Part shown: positions 45,113-53,541 of the stretch, piece after piece
Layout: each line of letters starts with the position of its first letter
Position numbering within the stretch: the stretch's first letter is position 1
Assembly: GCA_022845955.1 (NCBI GenBank)
Contig: AP025576.1
Coordinates: 6,758,001-6,822,000 of the forward strand
From: Lachnospiraceae bacterium
Lineage (GTDB): Bacteria > Bacillota > Clostridia > Lachnospirales > Lachnospiraceae
DNA length: 64,000 nucleotides
Direction of reading: 5' to 3'
Notes under the pieces: model-generated
Told to the model about the DNA's origin: nothing
Database searches by the model: none
The model's input: the letters and a program-made list of their open reading frames with translations, nothing else
Made by a program: the position numbers and the translations under genes

Positions 45113-45556
45113 TTACGGAAAAATAACCAGACTCTCCATTGTTTTTTCTATATCAATCAGAAAAACAACGGCATCCCCGGCTTTATAAATTTGTTTCTCG
45201 GCCCAGATACCGGAAGGCTCCATTTCCTCCGGGCTTTCGATTTTGTCAGCCTCTGTTACGCTTACCACATAAGGCTCGCCTGTAAAATGGATGCCCATCC
45301 GATACCGCCCCCATTCCATGAGGAGCACCATATCCCTGCGCTTTCCCCGGGTTTCCTCCTTCTGGCCGCTTTCCAGCTCCACCACGGGGACAATATTTCC
45401 CTTGTAATTGCAGACGCCCGCAAAATGATCCGGCAGACAGGGGATCAAAGATATCCGCATCTGTATGCATAATTCTGTGACATACGGAATTTCCACGGCA
45501 TAGTTTTTATTTTTTCCCGGAATGCAGAGAAGTTCTCTGCCAGTAAAGGCTTCCAT
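45113..45556 (-). CDS. cheW: Chemotaxis coupling protein CheW
   Basis: A 147-residue CheW-domain protein linking chemoreceptors to the CheA kinase. It has the beta-barrel pattern ELLCIPGKNKNYAVEIPYV, then GVCNYKGNIVPVVEL (the conserved G-x-x-N/I-x-R-G-x-I/V-P-V-V/I-D/E-L block, here with YKG). Last gene of the chemosensory operon, overlapping cheA by 50 bp. ATG 45556 follows GAGGGAGGA. Confidence 0.88.
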   Translation of the reverse strand: MEAFTGRELLCIPGKNKNYAVEIPYVTELCIQMRISLIPCLPDHFAGVCNYKGNIVPVVELESGQKEETRGKRRDMVLLMEWGRYRMGIHFTGEPYVVSVTEADKIESPEEMEPSGIWAEKQIYKAGDAVVFLIDIEKTMESLVIFP

Positions 45557-47570
45557 TCCTATCCTCCCTCTCGTATCTGCTGATAAGTATATCCGTATCC
45601 AGCGCGGCGCATATTTTCCCGTTACCCATAATACTGCAGCCGCTGATTCCGGTTTTTTTACGGAAATCCAGGCCGAATAAAGGGGGCAGCTGTTTCACCA
45701 CAATACGCTTCTGCTCATACATGGAATCCACAAGAATACAGCCTTCCTTTTCATTTCCCTTCATATACACAACAATGGCGTTCTCCGGTGTTTCTCCGTC
45801 CAGATGGTAAAAACGGCGGAGATCGATAAACGGGATCATTCTGTCCTCAAACAGGATATAATCCTTTCCATTAATGGTTTCCCTGCTGTCCCTGCTTTTT
45901 TCCCAGTCCATAAACCGGAACACATGCCGGGCAGGCATGGAAAACCGGTAATTTCCCACTTTAAAACGGATACATTCCATTGTAGCAAGGGAAAGGGGCA
46001 CTACAATGGTAAAAGTAGTCCCTTCGCCGGGTCTGCTGTGAATATATAGGTTTCCCCCCACTCCCTCCAGGATAGTTTTAACCACATCCAGCCCCACGCC
46101 CCTTCCGGAGTATTCCGTCACCTGCTCATTGGTGGTAAAGCCGGGGCACAATATCAGCTCCTGTATTTCCTGGCTGTCGTATTCTTCTTCAGGCCGGGTA
46201 AAGAGGCCCCGCTCCCTGGCACGTTCCCGGATTCTCTTCTCATCAATTCCTGTGCCGTCGTCACTGAGGGACAGGCGCAGTTCCCCCGCTGTACTCTCTG
46301 CGGAAAAGACCACCCTTCCCTTTCTGCTTTTACCGGCGGCCTCCCGCTCCTGCGGGGTTTCAATACCATGGTCCACCGCATTGCGGATAATGTGGATCAG
46401 CGCCTCGGAGGCATATTCCACCACACTCTTATCCGCCTCCAGATCCTCACAGTGGATGATGAGATCGGCCTCTTTCTTCTGATCCCTGCAAATATCCCTT
46501 AAGATCCGGCGCAGACGGGGCACGATTTTGTTTACGGGGACCAGACGCATTTCCATCACGGTTCTTTCCATTTCACTGATCAGCCGGCTTATCTGGTGCG
46601 CGGTCCCTTCTTTTATGTCATCCAGCCCATACTTTTCCAGCTCCGTATCCAAGGTGAGCATATGCAGCATCAGCTCACCGGAAAGGTTCTGGAGTCGGTC
46701 CAGACGGTCGGAACGTACATTGAAAAACTCCGCTTCCCTGCTTTCTGCGGTATTTCCTTTTTCTTCCGGCTTGTGTTTTTCCTGTACTGCCGGCTCCTCC
46801 GGGGCCGGGGGCCGGCTGTCCGCCAGGATACTGCATTCCGCAACAAAAAGGCCCTTCTGCAGGCTTTCCAGCACCTCCTGCTTATGTTCCGATTCAAACC
46901 GGATAAAGACGCCGTTTTCACTGATATAGCTGCTGCCCTCCACCGATTTTTCCAGATCCCCGGGCCAGGTCTCCACGCACGAACACAGACTCCCAATCTG
47001 CCTCACCAGCATGAAGGCTCTGATATTCTCCATCCTGCAGCCGTTTTCAAAAACGATGCGCACCACCGTTCCTTCTTTTCCGTTCAAAGCCTCGGGAATT
47101 ACCACAGGCCCCGTATCCTGGCTATCCCCGGCTTCTTCCGCCCCATCCGGCTCCCGGCGTGACGCCCTGTCCAGATAGGCGTCCGTCCTTGCTTCGATTT
47201 CCGCCGCGCTGCAAGGGACATATCCTTCCCGGGGCATCCTGTCTAATTCCGCTTCTATATAATCGGAGGCGGCAAACAACAAATCGTACAGCTCCGGTTC
47301 CGCCTTTTCTATTTTTCCGTAGGTTTCCCTGTAATAGGCAAAAAGGTCCTCCAGCTTATGGGCCATGGAGGATAACTCCTGCAGCCCCATCATCGCAGAA
47401 GAGCTTTTTATCGTGTGCATGATACGGAAAATACTGTGAATATCCTCTTCCGCAAATGCATTCTTTTTTTCCGCTTCCAATAAAACCGCGCTTAACTGTC
47501 CGGTCAGCTGTCTGGTTTCCAAAAGGTAAACCTCCAGCATATCTTCCGCATCCGCTTCAAAATATCCCAT
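45507..47570 (-). CDS. cheA: Chemotaxis histidine kinase CheA
   Basis: A 687-residue cytoplasmic kinase with the standard order: Hpt domain with phospho-acceptor H52 (FRIMHTIKSSSAMMG), a CheY-binding region with a long linker (about 130-285), dimerisation domain, HATPase_c (HIIRNAVDHGIETPQE; GRGVGLDVVK) and a C-terminal CheW-like domain ending near 680. It phosphorylates CheY and, by operon context, perhaps the adjacent receiver-GGDEF protein. Begins 15 bp after that gene's stop. Confidence 0.94.
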   Translation of the reverse strand: MGYFEADAEDMLEVYLLETRQLTGQLSAVLLEAEKKNAFAEEDIHSIFRIMHTIKSSSAMMGLQELSSMAHKLEDLFAYYRETYGKIEKAEPELYDLLFAASDYIEAELDRMPREGYVPCSAAEIEARTDAYLDRASRREPDGAEEAGDSQDTGPVVIPEALNGKEGTVVRIVFENGCRMENIRAFMLVRQIGSLCSCVETWPGDLEKSVEGSSYISENGVFIRFESEHKQEVLESLQKGLFVAECSILADSRPPAPEEPAVQEKHKPEEKGNTAESREAEFFNVRSDRLDRLQNLSGELMLHMLTLDTELEKYGLDDIKEGTAHQISRLISEMERTVMEMRLVPVNKIVPRLRRILRDICRDQKKEADLIIHCEDLEADKSVVEYASEALIHIIRNAVDHGIETPQEREAAGKSRKGRVVFSAESTAGELRLSLSDDGTGIDEKRIRERARERGLFTRPEEEYDSQEIQELILCPGFTTNEQVTEYSGRGVGLDVVKTILEGVGGNLYIHSRPGEGTTFTIVVPLSLATMECIRFKVGNYRFSMPARHVFRFMDWEKSRDSRETINGKDYILFEDRMIPFIDLRRFYHLDGETPENAIVVYMKGNEKEGCILVDSMYEQKRIVVKQLPPLFGLDFRKKTGISGCSIMGNGKICAALDTDILISRYEREDRNGSLYWQRTSLHSGKK

Positions 47571-47585
47571 TCTTCTCTCCGCCTG

Positions 47586-48524
47586 CTATTCCTTCTCATA
47601 CCAGATACTGCAGTTTTTTCCGGAACGCTTCCCTTTATACAGCGCCTTATCCGCACAGCTGATGCTTTCCTCAATCCCCTCCAGCTCATGGTAGGTATGC
47701 AGTCCGAGAGTGAGAGTGCAGGTGAATTCCGTATTGTCGTAGAAAAAGGGGAAATGCTCCACTTCCTCACGGATGGATTCACTGATCCGGAACGCTTCTT
47801 CTTCCGTTACGTCAAACAATATGATAAGAAATTCCTCGCCGCCCCAGCGCACCACCTTATGTCTGCGGCAGAACCCCTCCAGGATATTCGCAATGCAGAC
47901 CAGCGCCTGATCCCCGGCATCATGTCCGTAGGTATCGTTTATTTTCTTAAAATCATCGATATCGGCGAGGATCAGTACATTCCGGGTTTTTTCCCTGTTA
48001 TGATCCCGGATATCATCCATCAAATCCCCCACTACATACCGGCGGTTATAAAGCCCTGTGAGGCCGTCACGGAAAGCCATATAATTCAGCCGTTCCATAT
48101 TGGTACGCAGTTCCCGGTTCTGGCGGTTCAGATCGTCCTTCTGCTTCTTGATCAGAAGATGGGTATGTACTCTGGAAAGCAGCTCTCCCCTGACAAAGGG
48201 CTTCTTGATATAGTCACAGGCCCCTTTGGAAAAGCCTTTTACCACGTCATCGTCCTTGTCCTTTGATGTGAGAAAAAGGATGGCCGCATCATTCTGATCC
48301 GCCGCCTTCAGCCTGTCAAAAAGAGTATAGCCGTCCGCATCCGGCAGCACTACATCCAGCAGGATGAGATCCGGCTGGTACTGCTTCACCATCGCCTCGG
48401 CCTCCTCTCCGGTGTGCGCTTCCGTAATAAAGATATTTTCTTCCTTTAAGGATGCTTTGATCTGTTCACAGATAAGCAGACTGTCGTCCACAATCAGAAC
48501 AATCTGTTTATTTTGAGTTTCCAT
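47586..48524 (-). CDS. Receiver-GGDEF diguanylate cyclase
   Basis: A 312-residue two-domain protein (PleD/WspR-like). Receiver 1-125 with D57 in ILLDVVLPDADG; GGDEF domain about 150-310 with ADIDDFKKIND and signature WGGEEF (GGEEF 228-232), as in active cyclases. The inhibitory RxxD site is absent (CRRH at 219-222). It makes cyclic di-GMP, probably on phosphorylation. It lies between cheD and cheA, so CheA is its likely kinase, giving the chemosensory system a second-messenger output. Confidence 0.92.
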   Translation of the reverse strand: METQNKQIVLIVDDSLLICEQIKASLKEENIFITEAHTGEEAEAMVKQYQPDLILLDVVLPDADGYTLFDRLKAADQNDAAILFLTSKDKDDDVVKGFSKGACDYIKKPFVRGELLSRVHTHLLIKKQKDDLNRQNRELRTNMERLNYMAFRDGLTGLYNRRYVVGDLMDDIRDHNREKTRNVLILADIDDFKKINDTYGHDAGDQALVCIANILEGFCRRHKVVRWGGEEFLIILFDVTEEEAFRISESIREEVEHFPFFYDNTEFTCTLTLGLHTYHELEGIEESISCADKALYKGKRSGKNCSIWYEKE

Positions 48525-48542
48525 ACCTTTCCTCCGCCTTTT

Positions 48543-49019
48543 CTACAGAACTATTGTTTCATGCCTTACTGTTCTGACTTCCAGTTTCCCGTCACCGGCA
48601 AAAAACAATATTGTCCTGCCATAATGATTCCCCGTATCCTCAGCTACGAGCCTTATGCCTTCCTCCGCCAGCGCAAGCTTAACCGCCGCCACATTCTGCT
48701 CCCCGATTTCCCATTGCCCGGATCCTGTTTCAAACATCCTGGCCCCGCCTGCTATCTTGGCCGTAATCCGCATCCTGGCCGCACCCGCGCGCTCCATCCT
48801 GCACAGCAGCTCCCGTACCCCTTCATCTGCAAACTTGAACGGATTCTCCCGGTTAACAGCCGATAGTTTCCCCGGAAGGACTATGTGCGCCATACCCGCT
48901 ATTTTTTTCCCACTGTCATACAGACAGACTCCAACACAGGATCCCAGGGCATATGAGATGAGTATCTGCGGGTCCGCCGCGGTTTTCCCTTCTCCGATTC
49001 CTACTGCAATTTTATCCAT
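48543..49019 (-). CDS. cheD: Chemoreceptor glutamine deamidase CheD
   Basis: A 158-residue CheD: ISYALGSCVGVCLYD with the catalytic Cys, GMAHIVLPG with the catalytic His, and AKIAGGARMF. It deamidates receptor glutamines and partners with CheC. Start ATG 49019 overlaps the cheC stop region (49024) and follows GGGGAG. Confidence 0.93.
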   Translation of the reverse strand: MDKIAVGIGEGKTAADPQILISYALGSCVGVCLYDSGKKIAGMAHIVLPGKLSAVNRENPFKFADEGVRELLCRMERAGAARMRITAKIAGGARMFETGSGQWEIGEQNVAAVKLALAEEGIRLVAEDTGNHYGRTILFFAGDGKLEVRTVRHETIVL

Positions 49020-49023
49020 GGCG

Positions 49024-49635
49024 TCACTCCCCAAGCCTCCGGAGCATCCTCTCCAGCGCTTCCGGTTCCGGAAGGAACAAAATCCTTCCTGTAAAAGCTT
49101 TTCCTCCCAGACGGAAGAGATTGTCTATCACCAGAATATCCTCGCTCAACCTCAGATAATGCGTTACGGGGGCACTCAGAAGCGCAAGCCCCATATCCAC
49201 GCTCAAAGCCGGTACCGTAACATCCATTTTCAAATCCAGTACCGCCGAAAGCGCGCCTATGTAGGAACCGCACATGATATTTCCCATTTCACAGATAAGG
49301 GAACGTTCCATTTCATTCAGGGAAAGCAGATTGCGTTCTTCTGCTCCCAAAACGTTGTCGAGTACCGCCATGGTGAAGGTTTCATCCAGCAGGAACAGGA
49401 ACACGCCTTTCACATCCCCGTTTACTCCCACCATAATTCCCGTCATCAGCTCTTCCGCCGACCGCAGCAGGGAACAGCAGTCCTGATATTTCATAATCTG
49501 CAGTTCCGGCACTTCTATGTCCACCGGCTCCAACAACATCTGGGAAAGCGCCGTTACCGCATTTCCGGTGCCGATATTGCCCAGTTCCTTTAAAAAATCC
49601 CTGGATAGTTCATCCAAATTCGAATATTGGTCCAT
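49024..49635 (-). CDS. cheC: CheY-P phosphatase CheC
   Basis: A 203-residue protein with both CheC phosphatase motifs: KELGNIGTGNA (E17, N20) and CEMGNIMCGS (E116, N119). It removes phosphate from CheY and binds CheD. ATG 49635 follows GGGGAGG and overlaps the receptor gene's end; the longer frame is internal to that gene. Confidence 0.93.
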   Translation of the reverse strand: MDQYSNLDELSRDFLKELGNIGTGNAVTALSQMLLEPVDIEVPELQIMKYQDCCSLLRSAEELMTGIMVGVNGDVKGVFLFLLDETFTMAVLDNVLGAEERNLLSLNEMERSLICEMGNIMCGSYIGALSAVLDLKMDVTVPALSVDMGLALLSAPVTHYLRLSEDILVIDNLFRLGGKAFTGRILFLPEPEALERMLRRLGE

Positions 49636-49660
49636 GGCCTCCCCTTTATCTGCCGGCTTA

Positions 49661-51337
49661 TCAGAGCTCAAACTGTTCCACCATTTCCTTCAGCACCTGG
49701 GCCTGGGCGGATAATTCCTCACTGGCAGCAGCGCTTTCCTCGGAAGTAGCTGAATTTCCCTGCACGATATCGGAAATCAGCTCAATGCTTTTCCGGATCT
49801 GGGCAATGGCGTCAGCCTGCTGGATACAGACCTCTGAAATCTTCTCCACCATGCCGTTCACCTTCTGCGCTCCGGTTACCGATTCCTTTAGGGTTTCCGC
49901 CGTGGACTCCGCTGTTTTCATTCCCACGTCCACCGCTTCCGAGTTCTTGTCGATGAGTTCTGCCGTCAGTTTGGAGGCAGCCGTGGTTTTTGCCGCCAGC
50001 CTGCGTATTTCGCCGGCCACCACCGAAAAACCTCTTCCGGCATCTCCGGCTCTGGCGGCTTCCACGGAAGCGTTCAGGGCCAGAATGTTGGTCTGGAACG
50101 CAATATCCTCGATTTCCTGTACGATCTTTGTTATTTCCGTGGAATTCAGCTTCACATGATTAACAGCCTGGATCAGCGCCTGCATCTGTTTGTCGCTTTC
50201 TATGAGACTGTTCCCCACCTTGTCGGAAAGCCGGCTGGACTCCACCGCGTTATCCGCATTGTCCCGTACGCTTTCCGCAATTTCATTGATGCTCACTGCC
50301 AGCTCTTCCACCGATCCCGCCTGCTCTGCCGCTCCCCGTGCCAGGGCCTGTGCCCCGCCTGATACCTGCTCGGCTCCTCCCGATACCATCTCCGCACTGC
50401 TGCCGATCTGCTGGATAGAATCCCTCAGAAGGCCGGAAATCTCTTCCATTGCTTCTCCCAACGCAATGAAATCCCCCTTAAATACCGCATCCGAATGATA
50501 ATTCAGCTTTCCTTTTCCCAGGGCAGTCAGGCTCTTCCTCATCTCCGTCACATACAGATTAAGGGCTTCCGTCGTATCTCTTATGTCATCCGCCAGCTGT
50601 CCCAGCTCATTCCGGGAGGTATAAGCAAGGCTGGTGGTAAGGCGGCCGTTGGCGATGTCATTAGCCGCTTTCTTTACCTCATTTACCGGATGTATCACGC
50701 TTCTGATGATAAGGACACACAAAAGCACGGTAAACCCGACGCTGACTGCGGCAAGAAGCAGCAGCAGGATCACCACCCTGACACTCACTTCTTTTCCCTC
50801 CGCCAGACGGTCATTTGCATCTTTCGTGGATAAGTCAATGACCTGGCTCAGCGTATCCCTTACCTCATTGAATTTAGGGGCGTACTGGCTGATATACAGG
50901 GCCAGGGCTTCCTCATCCTTCCCCTGCTCCCGCAGCTTCAGCACCTGCTCTCTTACCCCGTTCAGTTCCTCGTACTGGATTTCCAGCTCGGAGACCTTTT
51001 CCGCCCCGCTTATATATCCGGTTGTCAGCTCTTCCAGCTGTATTTCGATATCCTCCACACTCTGTTTTGTCTTTTCCAGATACTCATCCTCATCCACCAA
51101 ATCCTCCGTGGATATCAGGAGTGTCACATTTTTCCCCACAGACTGCAGATTAGCAATCATACGCAGGGAACTCTCCACATTGGCGAAGGGTTCCTCATAC
51201 AGCTTCTGTGACCGTTCCGACATGGAATTGATATTTATAATCACTGTGACTATGGTTATCATATATAAGAATATAATAATAGCAAATGCTGCTACCAGCT
51301 TCGATCCTATTTTCATATCCTCAAATCTTTTTTTCAT
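49661..51337 (-). CDS. Methyl-accepting chemotaxis protein
   Basis: A 558-residue receptor: TM1 at about 13-33, a four-helix-bundle-like extracellular domain with a KVSELEIQYEELN stretch, TM2 at about 190-213, HAMP, and a long cytoplasmic coiled coil with the hairpin tip EIEDIAFQTNILALNASVEA, typical of MCPs. ATG 51337 (MKKRFEDM) was chosen over 51364 because it places TM1 normally and has AAAGGA upstream. It is the only receptor in the window, lying between cheY and cheC, so dedicated to this system. The ligand is unknown. Confidence 0.93.
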   Translation of the reverse strand: MKKRFEDMKIGSKLVAAFAIIIFLYMITIVTVIININSMSERSQKLYEEPFANVESSLRMIANLQSVGKNVTLLISTEDLVDEDEYLEKTKQSVEDIEIQLEELTTGYISGAEKVSELEIQYEELNGVREQVLKLREQGKDEEALALYISQYAPKFNEVRDTLSQVIDLSTKDANDRLAEGKEVSVRVVILLLLLAAVSVGFTVLLCVLIIRSVIHPVNEVKKAANDIANGRLTTSLAYTSRNELGQLADDIRDTTEALNLYVTEMRKSLTALGKGKLNYHSDAVFKGDFIALGEAMEEISGLLRDSIQQIGSSAEMVSGGAEQVSGGAQALARGAAEQAGSVEELAVSINEIAESVRDNADNAVESSRLSDKVGNSLIESDKQMQALIQAVNHVKLNSTEITKIVQEIEDIAFQTNILALNASVEAARAGDAGRGFSVVAGEIRRLAAKTTAASKLTAELIDKNSEAVDVGMKTAESTAETLKESVTGAQKVNGMVEKISEVCIQQADAIAQIRKSIELISDIVQGNSATSEESAAASEELSAQAQVLKEMVEQFEL

Positions 51338-51387
51338 CTTCTGGCATCCTTTCATCCGGGACATCCCGCTGCGCTGTTATTATCGGG

Positions 51388-51753
51388 TCAGCTTTCCATT
51401 GCGTTCCGGATAATCCTCCGGAATTCATCCGGCCGGAAGGGTTTTACGATAAAATCCCTGGCTCCCAGCATCACCGCCTTTTGGATCATCTGCTCCTGGC
51501 CCACTGCCGAACACATGACGACTCTGGCCCCGGGATCCCTCTTCTCTATTTCCTCAAGTACCTCCAGCCCTGATATTCCCGGCATGGTAATATCCAGCAG
51601 CACCAGATCCGGACTGCAGACATCATACTGCTCCAAAGCCTGCTCACCGTCGCACGCCTCAAATACTTCCGTATATCCGCATTCCTCCAGATTCTTGCGG
51701 ATTACCTTTCTCATGAATAAGGCGTCATCCACCACCATTATTTTCTTCCCCAT
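51388..51753 (-). CDS. cheY: Chemotaxis response regulator CheY
   Basis: A 121-residue single receiver domain: VVDDALFMR, phospho-acceptor D54 in VLLDITMPGISG, T/S position in VMCSAVGQ and K in IVKPF. The VDDALFMRK start is typical of Gram-positive CheY. No output domain. 25 bp from the cheR stop. Confidence 0.93.
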   Translation of the reverse strand: MGKKIMVVDDALFMRKVIRKNLEECGYTEVFEACDGEQALEQYDVCSPDLVLLDITMPGISGLEVLEEIEKRDPGARVVMCSAVGQEQMIQKAVMLGARDFIVKPFRPDEFRRIIRNAMES

Positions 51754-51778
51754 ACGTGCTCCTTCACCAAATCCTTCC

Positions 51779-52594
51779 TTACTCCCGTTTTTTTCTATAT
51801 ACAGCCGGATATACCGGTTCCAGCCGGGTTTCCTTTGCAGTCAGCAGCTCCGCGTGTCCTATCAGGAGATACCCCCCTTTGTCCAGCGCGTCCTCCAGCG
51901 TTGTAATCAGTCTCTCTCTGGAGCTTTTATCAAAATATATCATCACGTTCCGGCACAGGATGATATGGAATTTTTCCGATGCCCGTGCAGGTTCCATCAG
52001 ATTCCGGCGCTGGAAGCGGACACAGGTTTTCAAATCCTCTTCCACACCGAAGGTCCTGCCGTCTGTTTTTCCGCAGTACCGCCTCCTCCACTCCGGAGGG
52101 AGGCCTTCCAGCTCCTTGACCGGATATACGCCCTTTTTCGCCTTCTCCAGCGCTTCCCCGGAGATATCGGTCGCCAGTATCCTGGCCCTGCACGCGTCAT
52201 TCCGGCTCCGCCGGTATTCTTTCAGGACCATAGACAGGGTATAGCATTCTTCTCCGGTGGAACAGCCTGCACACCAGATATCCAGCACCCCGGACGGCAC
52301 ATGTTCCAGCAGATCCGGCAGGATGGCATCCTGCAGCCGGTCGAAATGATCCGGTTCCCGGTAAAAATAAGTATAATTAGTGGTGAGACGGTTCACCATT
52401 TCCCCGGCCATCTCCCCGCTTCTGTCCCGATGCAGCATATCCAGGTAGCCGGAAAAGGAATCCAGACCATAGCGCTCCAGAACCCTGGTCATGCGGCATT
52501 CAATCAGGACCCTCTTCTTCTCCAGATTGATTCCGTATTCCTGGCGCATGTACTTCACAATATCTGTGAATTCCTCTTCCTTAAGCCTAATCAC
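51779..52594 (-). CDS. cheR: Chemoreceptor methyltransferase CheR
   Basis: A 271-residue AdoMet-dependent glutamate O-methyltransferase: helical N-terminal domain (EFTDIVKYMRQEYGINLEKK), AdoMet-binding LDIWCAGCSTGEECYTLSM, ILATDISGEALEKA, and FHIILCRNVMIYF. Start GTG 52594 follows GGGAGAAAA and overlaps the preceding gene's stop by 8 bp. The matching methylesterase CheB is not in this operon. Confidence 0.93.
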   Translation of the reverse strand: MIRLKEEEFTDIVKYMRQEYGINLEKKRVLIECRMTRVLERYGLDSFSGYLDMLHRDRSGEMAGEMVNRLTTNYTYFYREPDHFDRLQDAILPDLLEHVPSGVLDIWCAGCSTGEECYTLSMVLKEYRRSRNDACRARILATDISGEALEKAKKGVYPVKELEGLPPEWRRRYCGKTDGRTFGVEEDLKTCVRFQRRNLMEPARASEKFHIILCRNVMIYFDKSSRERLITTLEDALDKGGYLLIGHAELLTAKETRLEPVYPAVYRKKRE

Positions 52595-52901
52595 TTTTTT
52601 TCTCCCAGACTCCGGGAAGGATTCCTTCCAGTTCTTCCCGGGCGGCCTCCTCCTCTCCCAGGGCCAGCGCAGCGATCCCCATGAGCCCGCCGTCTGCCTC
52701 CAGAACAACACCGCAGGGAGCCTCCTCCCGATCTCCCATCCGATAAAACACCACGAGATTTTCCCCATAAAAAGAAAGGCCCTGGATAGTATCCTCCGCC
52801 CCCGGCATGGGGCAGATATCCGGCCTCGTCAGAATTGTCTGTATGCTTTCTTTCTCTATATACAGCTTTTTACTGCCTGTATCCGCTGTTATGTATTCCA
52901 T
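52587..52901 (-). CDS. Short CheW-like protein
   Basis: 104 residues. The pattern TILTRPDICPMPGAEDTIQG, then LSFYGENLVVFYRMG, resembles the core of a CheW domain (I-x-x-P-...-G-x-x-x-x-x-G-x-x-V-P-V-V), but the protein is shorter and weakly conserved. Part of the operon, 43 bp after the preceding small gene and overlapping cheR. Probably an accessory coupling or scaffold protein. Confidence 0.65.
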   Translation of the reverse strand: MEYITADTGSKKLYIEKESIQTILTRPDICPMPGAEDTIQGLSFYGENLVVFYRMGDREEAPCGVVLEADGGLMGIAALALGEEEAAREELEGILPGVWEKKSD

Positions 52902-52944
52902 CTGGTTCCCTCCGATCCCGCTATATACCTCCGGCTCCTTCCGT

Positions 52945-53349
52945 TCACCGGGCAGTTCTCCTCCAACGCCGCAGTTCCCCCATGTCCAGAAGGTAAGCTA
53001 AATCCGGTCTTTCATCCCCTGTGGGGACTGCAACGACAGCACTTATATACCGGTTCTGTTCCCTGCGCACCTGTTCCGGCAGTTCCCATATACGGCTTTC
53101 CCCGATATCCGGAAACCCCATTACCTCCGATGCAGGCATTCCCAGGATTTCCTCTTCGCTGCAAAAGAGAATCCAGTATTTGTTTTTCTCATCTTTTCCG
53201 CACCCTTCCCATAGATCGACATACCCTGTTTCCGGATTTTCACCTTCCGTAAAAGGATTTCCTATCACTTTATCTACAAATGGGAGGGGGATCAGGAAAA
53301 AGAAATTTTCCAGGACAAAAAAAATACAGCGGTCCTTCTGCTCCCTCAT
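52945..53349 (-). CDS. CheW-like protein, first gene of the chemosensory operon
   Basis: 134 residues, with beta-rich IFFVLENFFFLIPLPFVDKV at the N-terminus, then KYWILFCSEEEILGMPASEV, then DLAYLLDMGEL. It fits a divergent CheW domain (compare cheW at 45.1 kb). ATG 53349 is preceded by AAGGCGGAAGATA. First of ten co-directional genes with overlaps or short gaps down to 45113. Confidence 0.65.
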   Translation of the reverse strand: MREQKDRCIFFVLENFFFLIPLPFVDKVIGNPFTEGENPETGYVDLWEGCGKDEKNKYWILFCSEEEILGMPASEVMGFPDIGESRIWELPEQVRREQNRYISAVVAVPTGDERPDLAYLLDMGELRRWRRTAR

Positions 53350-53394
53350 TATCTTCCGCCTTTTCTTTTTATTGAATAGTAATATAATAATACT

Positions 53395-53402
53395 TTATCG
53401 GC
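53395..53402 (-). promoter_or_regulatory. Possible sigma-28/SigD-type -10 element
   Basis: GCCGATAA on the minus strand 45 bp before the first chemosensory gene equals the -10 consensus core of Gram-positive SigD promoters. A TAAA -35 at 15-bp spacing is not present, so it is only suggestive. Confidence 0.3.
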
Positions 53403-53541
53403 GCGGAAAACTCAAGGGGAGGTATGAAATAGGGAATAAAAACAGAATAAACCGGCACTTCCTTTCCTCTTCAGGTATGGGCATCGCCCAAAATAACCGT
53501 ATGCGGGAAAGGACCGTGCCGGCAGCAGTCTGTCCTTTTTC

